Assembly (NCBI RefSeq): GCF_947179165.1
Contig: NC_077240.1
Coordinates: 71,069,501-71,133,500, forward strand
Length of the DNA stretch: 64,000 bases
Reading direction: 5' to 3'
DNA from: Solanum dulcamara
Taxonomy: Eukaryota; Streptophyta; Magnoliopsida; Solanales; Solanaceae
Shown in pieces: positions 1 to 11,164 of this stretch. The notes beneath the pieces were generated by a model that made no database searches, was not told where the DNA came from, and was given only the letters and a program-made list of their open reading frames with translations. The stretch's first letter is position 1; each line of letters starts with the position of its first letter. The translations under genes were made by a program, and so were the position numbers.

Positions 1-415
1 AAATCCATACTTCATACTTCATCATTATACATCACTAAAATCATAATTCATAAGCTCATAATGCATGCATAATCTTGAATCATAAATGGGTATTCATAAA
101 GCATTCATAATGTATGGGTCATCATAAAATACCTTGAAAACATGTAATTCAATTGAAACAATGCATGAATAAACTATTATCAATAAAAAAGAACATAATT
201 TATTTGTCCCATATGCAATTTGATCAAACCTTTGAATTGAGAGAATTGGAATTGATAAAAGAAGAGAGAAATTCTTAGGATTCCATGGAGGGAAGGGATC
301 CATGGATGAATTTCCACATGCCTTGCTAGATCAAATCCCTAAAAGATATATAAATTAAGACTTGAGCTTGAACTCTAGCTTTGGCTTGGAGAAGAATACT
401 TGATAGAATTCCTTA
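1..415 (-). repeat. Truncated gypsy LTR fragment at window edge
   Basis: This stretch has no credible ORF. It resembles the middle of the LTR that follows it: the runs around 155-300 (Asn/Ile-like AT-rich text, then a 'ccatgg' block and 'gatgaa') correspond in order to about 1560-1790. I infer an LTR of the same family on the minus strand into which element M inserted near 416. The left part is outside the window. It could instead be a tandem LTR remnant. Confidence 0.45.
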
Positions 416-3160
416 TGTCATGACCCAAGCTATACCCTAGGTGCGACACGGTGATTAGAATCCTGAAGAACCCCAATCAATCCTCTTAGCATATTATTCA
501 TGATAATTCATAAGTAAATAAAGCAAGTAAAACTAAATCAAAGACATGGAAGAATAGTCTCAATAAAGGGCATAAGTCTCAAAATAAGGAGCATAAGACA
601 ACATAGACTCTGAACATCTAACATGCCTCTACTAACTAGATAGGGGCATAAGACAAGCTCCTACCTCACCCATGATAACATAAGAGTATTGAAGTAATCA
701 ACTAGCAAATGAAATAAATGTCATAACCTCGAACTATGAGGACTCACCAACAGTACAAACGTAATAGCTCTAGCCAAGAACAGGTGGGTGAGTGTTATCG
801 TCTGAACCTACATTATGATATAATATAGGTAAAAAATATGTGTTTATATGGAATGCACTAAGTATGTGAGAAGTATGAATGAACAATAAACATAGGACAT
901 AATCAATATGAATAATGGGATGCAAGACCAATTTCTTAAAACATGAATAAATTCATGAAAACATTAAAATGTCATACTCATTGGTCAATGCATCAAAAAA
1001 TCATCATCATGAAAACTTTATACTTTAACTGGTGTGGGATAGGACCTTTAACCGATATATAAGATCATTCGAGCTAATACATAGAATCCAATGATCCCCA
1101 CATCGAGAATGGGGAGGCTACTTGCCAAGGTAGACTCCATCCAATATTATAATCATTAAGCGCTAGCTATAGATCCACTAGCTAGGCCATATTGGTAACC
1201 TACGATAGCAACGTAGTTTATGAAACTAGAGATTTTTACTAAGGTTTAGGTCGAGCCCTCACCTCAAGGTCCTTTCGGTGCTAAGTCAATATCCCATGGA
1301 ATACATGTCATATCATAATCATAAATCATACTTGGCATAAATCATAAGCCTTTCATAACCGTACTTCATAGAAACTAGTTCATAAGAATAGCTCATTATC
1401 ATGTGATTCATGTAATGTGGGTGTAGACCTTCCATCATTATGAATCCTTTTATAGACATATAATTAGGGTCTTAAGTTGTCCTCATTCATAAAAGTTGCT
1501 TGTATACTTAAAATTAGGGTAAAAATATGAACACGTGATTGATTTACTTAGAGATCATAAAATTGAATTGAAACCATGCAAAATCATATACTTTTGATAA
1601 ACACATACTTAATTTAAGGAAATAATATCAATTAAATACACAATTTAATCAATAGTCATATAATATCTCATGAATAAGAAGACCCAATACAATCATTATA
1701 AAATTAGGGCTTTCTGAATATAAAGAGAAATTTGGGGGAAAGCTTGGGACTCCAAGGGAAAAAGGTACCCATGGATGAAGTAACACATACATTAGCCTTT
1801 AAAAGCCCTAACTTTAAGAAACTGAAGCTTGATCTTGAAGAAACCCTTAGAATTTATGTGAGGAAAAATGAGACTCTTGAGAGGAAACTTTAGAGAGAAG
1901 ATTTTGTGATTTGGGAGTTATGGTGAGAATGACAAGGTTAGGAGGATTTAGGATAGTTAATAGGTTAGAATATAGTCCCCAAAACCGTCCACATTCATAA
2001 ATAAAATAAAGAGAATGACCAAAGTATCTCCACTTAAAATTGGAATTGCCCCTAGATGAGGGACCCACAACAGTCCGTGAACCTCACCACGGCCCATGGT
2101 GGTGGTCGTGGTCCTAGAATTGGACTTTGAAAAATCTATGAGTTTGTAGGAAATCCATTATAGAGACCATCACGGCCTGTAAAGGTCACCACGACTTGTG
2201 GTGAGGATCCTGACAAAAGATCTGCGGGGGTGTCCACCACTATGGCCACCATGGCTTATGGTGTGCACCATGGATCATGGTGTTCTTCGCGGTCACCACC
2301 TCTAACTCAAATGTGTAGGGCTTGGACCACAGTGTCTCTTCACAGCCCATGGTCCACTTTACGGCCCGTTAAGGGCTCTATGAAGGCCACCTGGTGCCAA
2401 AAGCAGCATTTTTCTAGGAAATCATCTTTTGAGCCTTATTTTACAACTTTTTAACTTCTGGGATCTTATACCTTGAGATTTTAAAATAACTTTTAGGTGA
2501 ATGAGAGAAAATAGGGGAATTATGAAGGGTTAGGGTATTTATAATTTATGGAAAAGCACCATAAATCATCCAAAATTAGTCCCAAAACAACATGGTTTCA
2601 ATAATAAAAGAATGGGAAAACCATGGAATACCCCAAGAAAAATCTGCCCATCAGGGTCTACGCCAACTCTACAGACCATAGAAGCTTGTACGGCTCATAG
2701 ATGGCCATCCATAAAGGTTGATTTGGGTTTTGGGGGGTCCAAGGTCTATAAGTCCTTTCTACAATCCGTAAAACCCTATACAAACCATAGAGTCCATTCA
2801 TAGAAGTTGTGTAACAAAAGATGGACTATTGGATTCAAGCATAGTTTCTACAAGCAAGGTTTATGGACCATAGAATATGTTTTGGCCCATCAATCCCTTC
2901 GTTCTATACAAGCCTTGTGACTGACTCTCTGAACCCCTTCCACTATGCCTTTCTATGGACCATGAAACTTTATACACCCCATAGAGGGTCTCATACAACC
3001 ACCAGTGCCTAAAATTTTCTAAATGTTGGATTTCCTTGGTTCCATGATGTACGGTCTGTATACCTTTGTACGGATTATACAGATGCTCGAAAACTTATAC
3101 CGGTGTACTATTCTAAGAATTTTCTTTTTGTTTCAACTTTCCAACTTTCGATGTGTTATA
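416..3160 (-). repeat. 3' LTR of element M
   Basis: The left boundary (plus coordinates) is the 'tgtcatgaccc' at 416, which matches the LTR end next to the primer site at 4449. The right boundary is placed where the purine-rich tract on the minus strand gives way to 'tataacac', a decayed TG start. The part at 420-1400 is the reverse complement of 20300-21260 in element A's LTR; for instance both contain the block with 'gtgtgggataggacctttaa' or its complement. Two segments (2080-2360 and 2640-3080) are rich in imperfect palindromes built on ACGG..CCGT/CCATGG cores. There are no genuine ORFs. Confidence 0.7.
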
Positions 3161-3519
3161 ATATCCCCCTATAAGAATATTTGTCCTCGAATGAAGATTA
3201 AGCTAGCATGAATAGGACATAGAAAGAGGACTATCAACCCAAGATGAATGCAATGACCCTTTCATAATAGATAAACCATGTGATTTTCAATGTAACATAA
3301 AACATAACTTAAAATCAACTTTATGAACATGCATGCATATGAAAAGACATAGAAAAGCTAAAAAGTAGGAATTCATAAGAATAGAAATTAAGAGCTAGCT
3401 CTTCAACTAACAAGGTAACTCAACCACTTGGTTTCTTAAGTCAATCATGGAATAACAACCATGAATTCAATTCATACAAAGAATAACATGAAAATCAAAG
3501 ATCTCATAACATATCAGAT
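3161..3519 (-). other. Element M 3' tail and polypurine tract
   Basis: On the minus strand this is the 3' untranslated tail between the gag deletion junction (near 3520) and the LTR. It ends with a 'gaggac' motif and a G-rich purine run ('tagggggatat', plus 3161-3171), corresponding to 'gaggacgaatgttcccaaggggg' in element A at 39642-39665. The purine run is the expected plus-strand primer. There is no coding capacity. Confidence 0.6.
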
Positions 3520-4178
3520 GAAGTACTATGCTGAGCATGTTTATGAATTGCTTGGTATGCATCATGAGCCTAGAAATGCCCATCTCCTTGATCGACATGG
3601 TGGTTTTGCATTCCTTGGACACCAACTCCAAAACTCCTGATATAAAGTTGCTTATACAAGTTCTAGGTTCACAACCATAAAGGGAGCATACTTTGACATT
3701 TTTGTGAACCTCACAGCATATTTCCTTACACTTAAGTTCCTTTATTTCAAGTTGATGAATTCTTGGATCTTAGCTTCCCTCAACTCCAGAGGAAATAAGC
3801 GGTCTAGAAAAGTATCCTTGAACTCCTTCCAATGAACGAGACTCACATCCCTAGAACTTTTACCCTTCCATTGACTAAACAAAATTTGAGCGACTCTCCT
3901 CAATTGGTAAGTGGCCAAATCTGCCTTTTTCATCAACTTCACCCTCATAATATACAGTCTTTTGAATCCTTTCAATGAACTCTTAGGGATTCTCATCCAA
4001 TTTGGACCTGTGAAACTCTTGGGGGATTCATCCTAGTAAAGTAATAAACTCTGGTCATTGCCATACCCATATTTGGGTTCATAGGAGAAACTACTTCCAT
4101 ATTAACTTGTGTCATTATAGATTGGGCAAGCACTTGAAATGCCGCCCTAAATTCTACATGAGTCACTTGCTCAGTCAT
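3520..4178 (-). pseudogene. Element M gag remnant
   Basis: Two overlapping minus-strand reading frames (4178-3993 and 3996-3742) encode the start of a gypsy Gag. The first begins MTEQVTHVEFRAAFQVLAQ, nearly the same as the A gag start at 21543. The second contains the conserved YQLRRVAQILFSQW and LFPLELREAKIQEFINL segments of the retrotransposon gag domain. Similarity to A's gag continues without a clean frame to about 3520. The protein would normally package element RNA in virus-like particles. Here it is frameshifted, lacks the zinc knuckle, and is fused to the 3' tail, so it is non-functional. Confidence 0.75.
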
Positions 4179-4433
4179 TAGGTAATTCAGAGCTTGTTGT
4201 TCTTCTCCAACATTCCTTCACACATGGATTCTTCATATTGTAATCTCAAAGAACAAGCATTAGAAGGAAAAACTTAAATTTAACCTCTATCGCACGATAA
4301 GATCATGAAAGAAGTGAAGTTTCTTAAAATATCTCATAGCCTCCTATTCATAAATGTGGCATTTTTCACACCAATGAACAAGACTCTACTTGATTTGCTA
4401 TGTTAGACTCTTTAGGATACCTTAAACCTTGTT

Positions 4434-4444
4434 CTTTGATACCA
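4434..4444 (-). promoter_or_regulatory. Primer-binding site of element M (initiator-Met tRNA type)
   Basis: The minus strand reads TGGTATCAAAG directly inside the LTR end. This is one base from the TGGTATCAGAG seen in element A at 21274 and is the usual initiator-methionine tRNA primer site in plant LTR elements. Confidence 0.7.
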
Positions 4445-4448
4445 AGTT

Positions 4449-4682
4449 TATCATGATCCAAGCTACGCCCTAGGTGCGACCGATGATTAAAATCCCAAAG
4501 GAATCTAACCAAGTGTCTTAGCATACATCGCATACATAAGTTAATTAAGATACATTAATAAAGTCATAAAGCAAAAGATAAGTCTCAAGCTAAAATTTTG
4601 AATAAAAAAGAAAACTCAAAACAATTTATCTGAATTATTGCAACTACAAACTTATGAATGCCTAAACATGCTACTACACCTT
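4449..4682 (-). repeat. Truncated 5' LTR of element M
   Basis: The sequence parallels 416-660 of the intact LTR: the same 'ctaggtgcgac' block, then 'cttagcata', then 'aacatgc..ctac'. The similarity stops near 4682, where the gag region of element C starts, so this LTR lost its other end to a later rearrangement or insertion. Confidence 0.65.
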
Positions 4683-4779
4683 TTCTTAAGGAAACCTTGC
4701 TGGGAGTTGTAGGTGTAGTTGAGATTTTTTCTTAGAGTGGGGGTGCAATAGGCACACCTCATGGTTATCATAACAGAGT

Positions 4780-5560
4780 AGGTCTCAGACCTCAGATCAA
4801 CATTAGGTCCCAGTTATTCATAGTTTGGTGGGATAGCCACTAGTCGGTCATAGAGTTGATGATGATCCTTTATCGGGGGTGGAGTCCAGGGTGCACCTTT
4901 GCTAGTGTTATCTCATGAGGAGCAGAGTCGTTATGAGAAGTTCAGGAAGATGGATCCACCTCAATTTTAGGGTGGAAAAAGTGAAAATGCACATGAGTTC
5001 TTGTTAACATGCCAAGAGTTTCTTTCCACTGATTCACATGGGGTTTGCTATACTACACTTTAGTTAGATGGTCCAGCTAGAGAGTGGTGGTGAGTCTATT
5101 TGAGTTCTAGGCTGGTTGGATCTCCACTTGTGACTTGGGAGATGTTTGCTCATGCTTTCTATGATTTTTTTTGTCCCTTAGAGTGTGAGGAAGGAGAGCA
5201 GACTAAGATTTAAGTATGTAAGACAAGAAAGCCTTATAGTTAGAGAGTATAAGACCCATTTGTATTAGTTGTCTAGGCATACCCTATATATTATTCTTGA
5301 TAAGGCCTATAGGACTTGCAGTTTGTGATGGAATTGTCCTACTCTATTCATTTTATAGTACTCAGGTCAACCTGTGAGGGAGATAACTTTCAGTCCATAG
5401 TTGGGGCCTCCCATAAGTCAGAGTTGCTGGAGCGCGAGAAGTTTGGGGATGTGAGAGATAAGAGACCCCGTACTTCCGATTAGTTTTCTAGTCCCTTATT
5501 TGTAGGTAGAAGATCCTCAAGAGAGGTAGTTCTTTTCAGCACTATAGACTGTTCATGCAG
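4780..5560 (+). pseudogene. Element C gag remnant
   Basis: In translation, fragments such as RYEKFRKMDPPQF, ENAHEFLLTCQEF, DGPAREWW and WEMFAHAFYDFF follow the gag capsid pattern of plant gypsy elements (MxPPxFxG..AxxFL, then AxxWW, then FxxAFxxxF). Stops interrupt almost every 30-40 codons and several frameshifts are needed. No CCHC zinc knuckle could be recognised downstream. Confidence 0.6.
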
Positions 5561-5889
5561 CCAGGTATAAATAAGAGGGTAGTCATGCAAACCATGGTCC
5601 CTATAGTTTGTTTTAGAGTTCTCAAGGTTCTTAGCAGAGGCCTGTAGGCTAAGGTAGTTATATTAGTTCCTACGGGTCATCATAGCAGTCTTCAGTTTAG
5701 AGAGTTTGTTATTATTATGGAGACCCCGATCACATCTTATGGCAATACCTCATGTAGGGTCATTGAAGACCCCAGCCTAGTTTTTTAGTTTTGGATAGAT
5801 CACTAGTGTCTCCAACTAGGGGTCAAGGCAGAGCTCAGATAAATAGGGGTGGTTGGGCTCCCTATATAGGTGCTAGTAGTGCTATAGTT

Positions 5890-7130
5890 CTATAGAGTGG
5901 ATATAGAGATACGTTTCAAATCAGAGTTATTAGAGGAGGTCACTAATTATGCTTTTTTGGGGATAACCAAGGCTGAGGCTTTAGATGTTGTTATCATAGG
6001 TATCATCCTATTTTATCAACACTCTGCTTCTATTTTGTTTGATCCGCGATCTATAATCTCTCATATGTTATGCCTATTATGCTTTCGAGTTTGATTTGAT
6101 GTGTGGTTACATGCATATACTAGTTTGTGTTTCTACCCCTGTGAGTGAGCCTTTGGAGGTGGATCGGGTGTACAAATCATGTCTTGTTACTTTGGCAAGG
6201 TATGACACTTAGGTAGACTTGCTCATATTGGGAATGGTAGATTTTGATGATAATTTGGGTATAGATTAACTTTCTTCTTATCATGTTATTCTTGATTATC
6301 ATGCTAATACTATGACCATGATGCCCAATATTCTAAGAGTTGAGTAGAAGGGTTTTAGTGGTTCTTACCCTAGTAAGGTTTTTTTCTTCCTCCATACGTA
6401 GTGGGTAGTTGATAGAGGATACTTGTCCTATTTAGCCTTTATTCAGGATACTAGTGCTGATCCACCTCCCATAGAGTCTGTCCTGATTATTTATGAGTTC
6501 TTAGACGTATTTTCTATTGACCTTCCAGGTGTTCCTCCAGATAGAGATATCAATTTTGTTATTGATTTGGAGTCGAACACTAAGCCTATTTATATTCCTT
6601 CATATTGTATGGATCGGGTAAAGTTAAAGGATTTGAAAGATTAGTTATAGGATTAGTTGAGTGGTGAGTTCATTCTCCCTAGCTATCACCATAGGTTGCA
6701 CTAGTTCTGTTTATGAAGAAAAAAAATAGTTTTATAAGGGTATGCATTAATTATATGCAGTTGAATAAGATGATGATTAAAAACAAGTATCCTCTTCCAT
6801 GCATCAATGATTTGTTTGATTAGTTTTAGGGAGCGAAAATATTATCCAACTTAGAATTGAGATCGATTATCATCAGTTGAAGATTAGGGAATCTGATGTC
6901 CCTAAGATAACTTTTCGGACTTGATTTGTCTATTATGAGTTTTTGGTGATGTTATTTAGTTTGACTAATGCCCCAATATCATTTATATAGTTGATGAACA
7001 AGGTGTTTTATCTGTATCTAGATTTCTTTGTGATTGTATTTATTAATAACATCTTGGTGTATTCCAAGACCAAGGTCAATCATGTTCGCCATTAAAAGAC
7101 CGTGCTTCAGAGATTGAGAGAAGAGAAGTT
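5890..7130 (+). pseudogene. Element C protease and reverse-transcriptase remnants
   Basis: A 65-codon frame at 5897-6094 carries the region before and around the aspartic protease (ILFYQHSASILFDPRS, where the catalytic D-S/T-G has become D-P-R). The frame at 6423-6644 corresponds to the linker into RT (FLDVFSIDLPGVPPDRDINFVIDL). Between about 6710 and 7100 the RT fingers and palm can be followed in shifting frames ([20 protein letters not shown]). The YxDD active site is not intact. This would have been the polyprotein's protease and polymerase, and it is clearly inactive. Confidence 0.68.
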
Positions 7131-7415
7131 ATATGTAAAATACTCTAAGGGTGAGTTCTTACTCAATTAAGTTGCATTCTTGGGACATGTGGTGTCCAAG
7201 GAGGGTATTAGAGTAGATCTATCTAAGGTGAGGCAGTTAGAGGTTGGATGTGCCTTACTTCCCCTACTGATATTCATAGTTTTGTTTGTTTGGTTGGTTA
7301 CTATAGGAGGTTTGTGCAGGGTTTCTCTTCTACTGTAACCTTATTGACTAGATTGAGTCAGAAGAATGTGGACTTTCAGTGGTCTGACGAGTGTGATGCA
7401 AGCTTTCAATAGTTC

Positions 7416-8501
7416 ATGACTTCATTGACTTTGGCTCCAGTTCTGACCTTACCCGTGAAGGGTGAAGGTTTTACTATGTATTGTGTTGCTTCTAGAGTTG
7501 TTTTGGGTGGTGTACTGATGTACAAATGGAAGATGATAATATATGCTTCTAGGCTACTGAAGATCTATAAGAAAAAATATCCTACCCATGACTTAGAGTT
7601 GACAACCCTGGATTTTATGCTGAAGTTGTGGTGCCATTACTTATATGGGGTGCATTGTGAGGTTTTCACCAATCATAGGAGCGTTGAGTACATATTCAGT
7701 TAGAGAGATCTAAACTTGAGGCAGCGTAGGTTGCTAGAGTTGTTGAAAGACTATAACATGACTATTTTGCACCATTCTGGCAAGACAAATATAGTAGTTG
7801 ATGCATTGAGTAGGAAGTCTTCCAGTATGGGGAGTCTTACCTCGATTCAAGTTGAAGATCGATCATTGGCTAGAGATATTCATAGGCTGGCTTACAACTA
7901 TGTTTGGTTGCAGATTTTAGAGGATAGTGGTGTACTTGGTTTTGTAGAGGCCCATTCTTCCTTGGTTGAGCAGATTAGAAAGAAGCAATTTGAGGATGAG
8001 AAATTGTATATCATTCAAGATAAAGTGTTGAGAAGTGAAGATAAGGAAGTTGTACTTGATTACGAAGATGTGTTGAGGATTCTAGGTTGGATTTTTGTGC
8101 CTAAAGTAGGTGATTTGACTAGATTGATTTTGGAGAAGGTATATTGTTTGAGGTATTCTATTCACCCAGGAATATCCAAGATGCATCATGACTGAAGTCA
8201 GTATCAATAGTGGTGCGGTATGAATAATGACATCATGGGATTCGTGGATAAGTGTTTGACTTGTCAACAAGTCAAGTGTGAGCACCAACAACTTGGTGGT
8301 GTCTTAGAGGATTCTCATTCCTACTTGAAAGTGAGAGTTATCACTATGGACTTCGTGGTGGGTTTTCCAACCACCATGGGTGGTTATGATTCAATTTTGG
8401 TGATCTTCGATAGGTTGACTAAGTCTACTCATTTTTTCCTGGTCAAGGTGAAGTACAGAGCCAAGAAGTTGGCTCAAATCTACCTCAGCCAAATAGTGTG
8501 A
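7416..8501 (+). pseudogene. Element C RNase H and N-terminal integrase
   Basis: One reading frame runs from 7416 to 8501 with in-frame stops at 7701 and 8193. Residues encoded at 7480-7700 show the RNase H block (CVASRVVLGGVL, YASRLLK, KKYPTHDLELTTLDF, LKLWCHYLYGVHCEVFTNHRSVEYIF). The 7716-7830 part gives the end of RNase H (QRRLLELLKDYNMTILHHSGK, NIVVDALSRK). At 8130-8290 the integrase zinc-binding region is seen (HPGISKMHHD, CLTCQQVKCEH), and at 8330-8430 the start of the catalytic core (ITMDFVVGFP, DSILVIFDRLTKSTHF). It is the best-preserved part of C. Confidence 0.78.
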
Positions 8502-9370
8502 TTGCACAGAGTATATATTTCGATTATTTCAACCGAGTTTCTCTTTTTACTTTGCACTTTTGAAGGGCAATACATCATAGGTTGGGTACTTAGTTAGATA
8601 TGAGTAGAAATTTTCACCCTCAGATTGATGGACAGTTCGAGAGGATGATTCAGGTATTGGAGGATATGCTTCGAGCATATGTGATTGACTTTGGTGACCG
8701 TTGGGACAAACATTTATAATTAGCTGAGTTTGCCTACAATAATAATTATCATTCCAACATCCAAATGGATCCATTTAAAGCGTTGTATGGTAGAAGATAT
8801 AGACTATGATCGGTTGGTTTGATGTTGTTGAGGTGAGCACCTTGGATACAGATTTTCTTAGAGATATTGTAGATCAGGTTTATTTGATTCAGAGTAGATT
8901 GTTAATAACTCAGAGTAGACAAAAAAGCTATACGGACAAGATAGTTTGAGCCTTAGAGTTTTTGGATGGTGATCAAAATGGAAGGTATCAACCATGAAGG
9001 GTGTGATGAGGTTTGGGAAGAAGGGCAAGTTTAGCCCTAGGTTCATTGGCTTATTTGATATCTTAGAGTAGATTGGAAAGGTGGCCTTTAAGCTGGCCTT
9101 GCCGACTAGTTTGTCTATTGTTCATCCTATTTTACATGCTTCGAAAATATATACCCGATGAGTCCCATGTGATTTCGTTTGATTCTGTGATTTTGGATCT
9201 GAACTTGACATTTGAGAAGGATCCTATAACTATTTTGGATAGGCATGTTCAAAAGTTAAGGACTAAGTAGATAGATTCTGTGAAAGTCCAATGAAAGCAT
9301 TGTCCAGTTGGGGAGGCTACTTGGGAGATCGAGTCTGATATGCATGTCATATATCCATATCTTTTTGAGG
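8502..9370 (+). pseudogene. Element C integrase core end and chromodomain-like C terminus
   Basis: Homology to gypsy integrase continues in broken frames: a segment like FHPQTDGQ.ER around 8600-8650, an LAEFAYNNNYHSNIQM-type block at 8720-8770, and ALYGRR at about 8775-8800. The frame at 9073-9270 then gives the C-terminal stretch (VHPILHASKIYIPDESHVISF.., DRHVQKLRTK). The text at 9280-9360 resembles the chromodomain end (VQWKH, EATWEIESDM). Several frameshifts and stops are present. Confidence 0.65.
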
Positions 9371-9430
9371 CTTCAGTTACTTTCTTTTATTTTATGTTCG
9401 AAGACGAATGTGATTTTTAGTGGTGGATAA

Positions 9431-10635
9431 TGTAATAACACTAGAGATCATTTTTGGAAATCTTTAGAAAATCAACATTTTAACCCCCTCCCTCCTCCGA
9501 TAGTTGCTCTAAGTCATGTTTGATCAGTATATAAGGTGTTAAAATTAAAACCAGATCAAAAAATTGAGATTTATGGAAGTTTTAGAGTTTTGGAGGCTTT
9601 TATGTTGAAATAAGTGACTTTAGTCATCATTTGAAGATACAAGTCTCGAAATGGATTTTCATCGATTTCATCAGCTTTAGAATATGAAATTTGGTTTAAG
9701 AGTGTTTTTGCTTTCAGTTCCAAGGATTTTATAGTGATTTGAGCCCTTGAGTTGTGATTTTAGTGGAAGTTAAGGCCAAAGTTTGTCTTTGGTCAACTTT
9801 TAGAGTTTGGATGCTCAAATTGAAATTACATCGATTCTATTAAATTTAGGAGACGATTTAATGCTTAGGTAGAGCTTTGGTTTAATTTTCAGGAGTTCTG
9901 AAGGTGTTTTAGTCTTTTTAGCAAAACGCTAGTAAGTGTTCCTTAACAAGTGTCGGATTAAGGAGATCTCGGATTCATATTTTGATATTTTTAATGAGTC
10001 TAGAATGTCAAATTTAGTGGGGCAGCATATTTGGTTTGTGTGCACGGGATTCTTAATGAATCCTAAAAGTCCACATTTTAATCTCAAGTTTTGCTGTCAC
10101 TGTTGATATCTAATGTCTGATGCTTTCTTCATCATGGTCGCGTGGCCTTCTTCGTGATTTTGTAGATGTATGTTTCCAGTTTAGCGCGATCACATGGCCT
10201 TCTTCACGATTGCGTATATCTTCAATCTGTCCATCTCGATCGTGTATACTGTGTCGCAATTGGGTAGATCAATAGTTAGGGTTGACTTGATTTCTTCTTC
10301 GCATTTGCATGGAGGGTGCCGCGATCACGTAGAACAAAATGTCTAGGCAGATTTTAATTTTTGAAAATTGGGGTTTCATTCCCATTTTCCATTTTTTAAC
10401 CTTGAGAGTTCGGGTTAAGTGATTTCAAAGAGGATTTTTTAGATTTAGCTATTAGGTAAGCAATTTTAACTTCAACCCTTCATTACCCATTGATTGTCTT
10501 TCATTTTTAACCTAAAAATCATTGATTCAAATTCTAAATTTGGGGATTTTCTCATGAACTTGAGTTTTAGTAATTTGGACTTTTATGTATGATTTCTAAC
10601 TCGTTTTTTGAAACAATTTTGCATGGGAGAAAGAT
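9431..10635 (+). repeat. 3' LTR of element C (right end uncertain)
   Basis: The stretch starts TGTAATAACACTAG at 9431, right after a 'gaagacgaatgtg' motif and a short purine-rich tract that ends gypsy interiors in this window. It contains no ORF above 60 codons and includes repeated 'cgcgatcacg/gtagatc' blocks near 10130-10330. The other LTR copy is not present for comparison, so the right boundary is set by the start of element D coding remnants near 10636. Confidence 0.5.
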
Positions 10636-11160
10636 TGAGAAGGTAAATTTTGAGCAGAGTTCCCTACGGAGTTGGCAATAGTGCATTCTATATTTTCACG
10701 TTTCCATGTTGAAGAAGTGTGTTAGTGATTCGTCACTCATTGTTCCCTTAGAGACCGTAGGGGTGAAGGATGGTTTGTATTTTGAGGAGGTACCAGTTAA
10801 GATATTAGATCGACAGATTTTTTGCAAGTTGAGAGCCAATGAGGTGTCATCAATTAAGGTTTTATGGAGAAATCAGTTTATTGAATAGGCTACATCGAAA
10901 GTCGAAGAGGATATGAAATCAAGGTACCCTCGGTTATTCGTTCCTCATGATAAAGATATTGAAGGTATGAGTCCTTCCCTTGTTTCAGATTCAAAACCTA
11001 TCCTTGATTTTGAATATTTCAGTTTCTGTGTTATATTTGTATCTTGTGTGATCCTTCAAGTGCTTATGACCTTGATAGAAAATTTTAGTTCAGAGAAATT
11101 TAGCCTAAGTTGGTTACCCTAGATTCACCATCATTTGAGGACGAATGATCCCAAGAATGA
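10636..11160 (+). pseudogene. Element D: 3' terminal pol fragment with chromodomain-like end
   Basis: The frame at 10706-10888 gives MLKKCVSDSSLIVPLETVGV, then a DRQ and KVLWRNQFIE segment. This parallels element A at 39150-39350 (DRQVRKLRNK, VKVLWRNQ) and is the C-terminal integrase/chromodomain-like region of chromoviruses. A stop at 10886 and continued similarity (EEDMKSRYPRLFV) to about 10945 show decay. Everything upstream of this (gag to integrase core) is absent from D. Confidence 0.7.
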
Positions 11161-11164
11161 GATA

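Larger units (their letters stand above)
416..4682 (-). mobile_element. Element M: internally deleted Ty3/gypsy (chromovirus-like) retrotransposon
   Basis: Read on the minus strand, the order is: end of a 5' LTR (4682-4449), primer-binding site (4444-4434), N-terminal two thirds of gag (4178 to about 3520), then directly a short 3' tail, a purine-rich tract near 3161-3176, and a full-length-looking 3' LTR (3160-416). Protease, RT, RNase H and integrase are missing, so this is a deletion derivative that cannot move by itself. Its gag and LTR end are homologous to element A on the plus strand (19129 onward). The 5' LTR is cut off near 4682, where element C begins. The chromovirus (Tekay/Del-like) placement rests on similarity to A. 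Confidence 0.72.
4683..10635 (+). mobile_element. Element C: decayed plus-strand Ty3/gypsy retrotransposon
   Basis: The domains appear in the gypsy order gag, protease, RT, RNase H, integrase, C-terminal chromodomain-like region, purine tract, 3' LTR. No 5' LTR is visible; the left end abuts element M near 4682. Numerous in-frame stops and frameshifts in every domain show an old, inactive copy. Order and motif content suggest the chromovirus (Tekay/Del-like) branch. The right end is placed where the tail of another element (D) begins, near 10636, so C and D are abutting or nested fragments. Confidence 0.75.
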
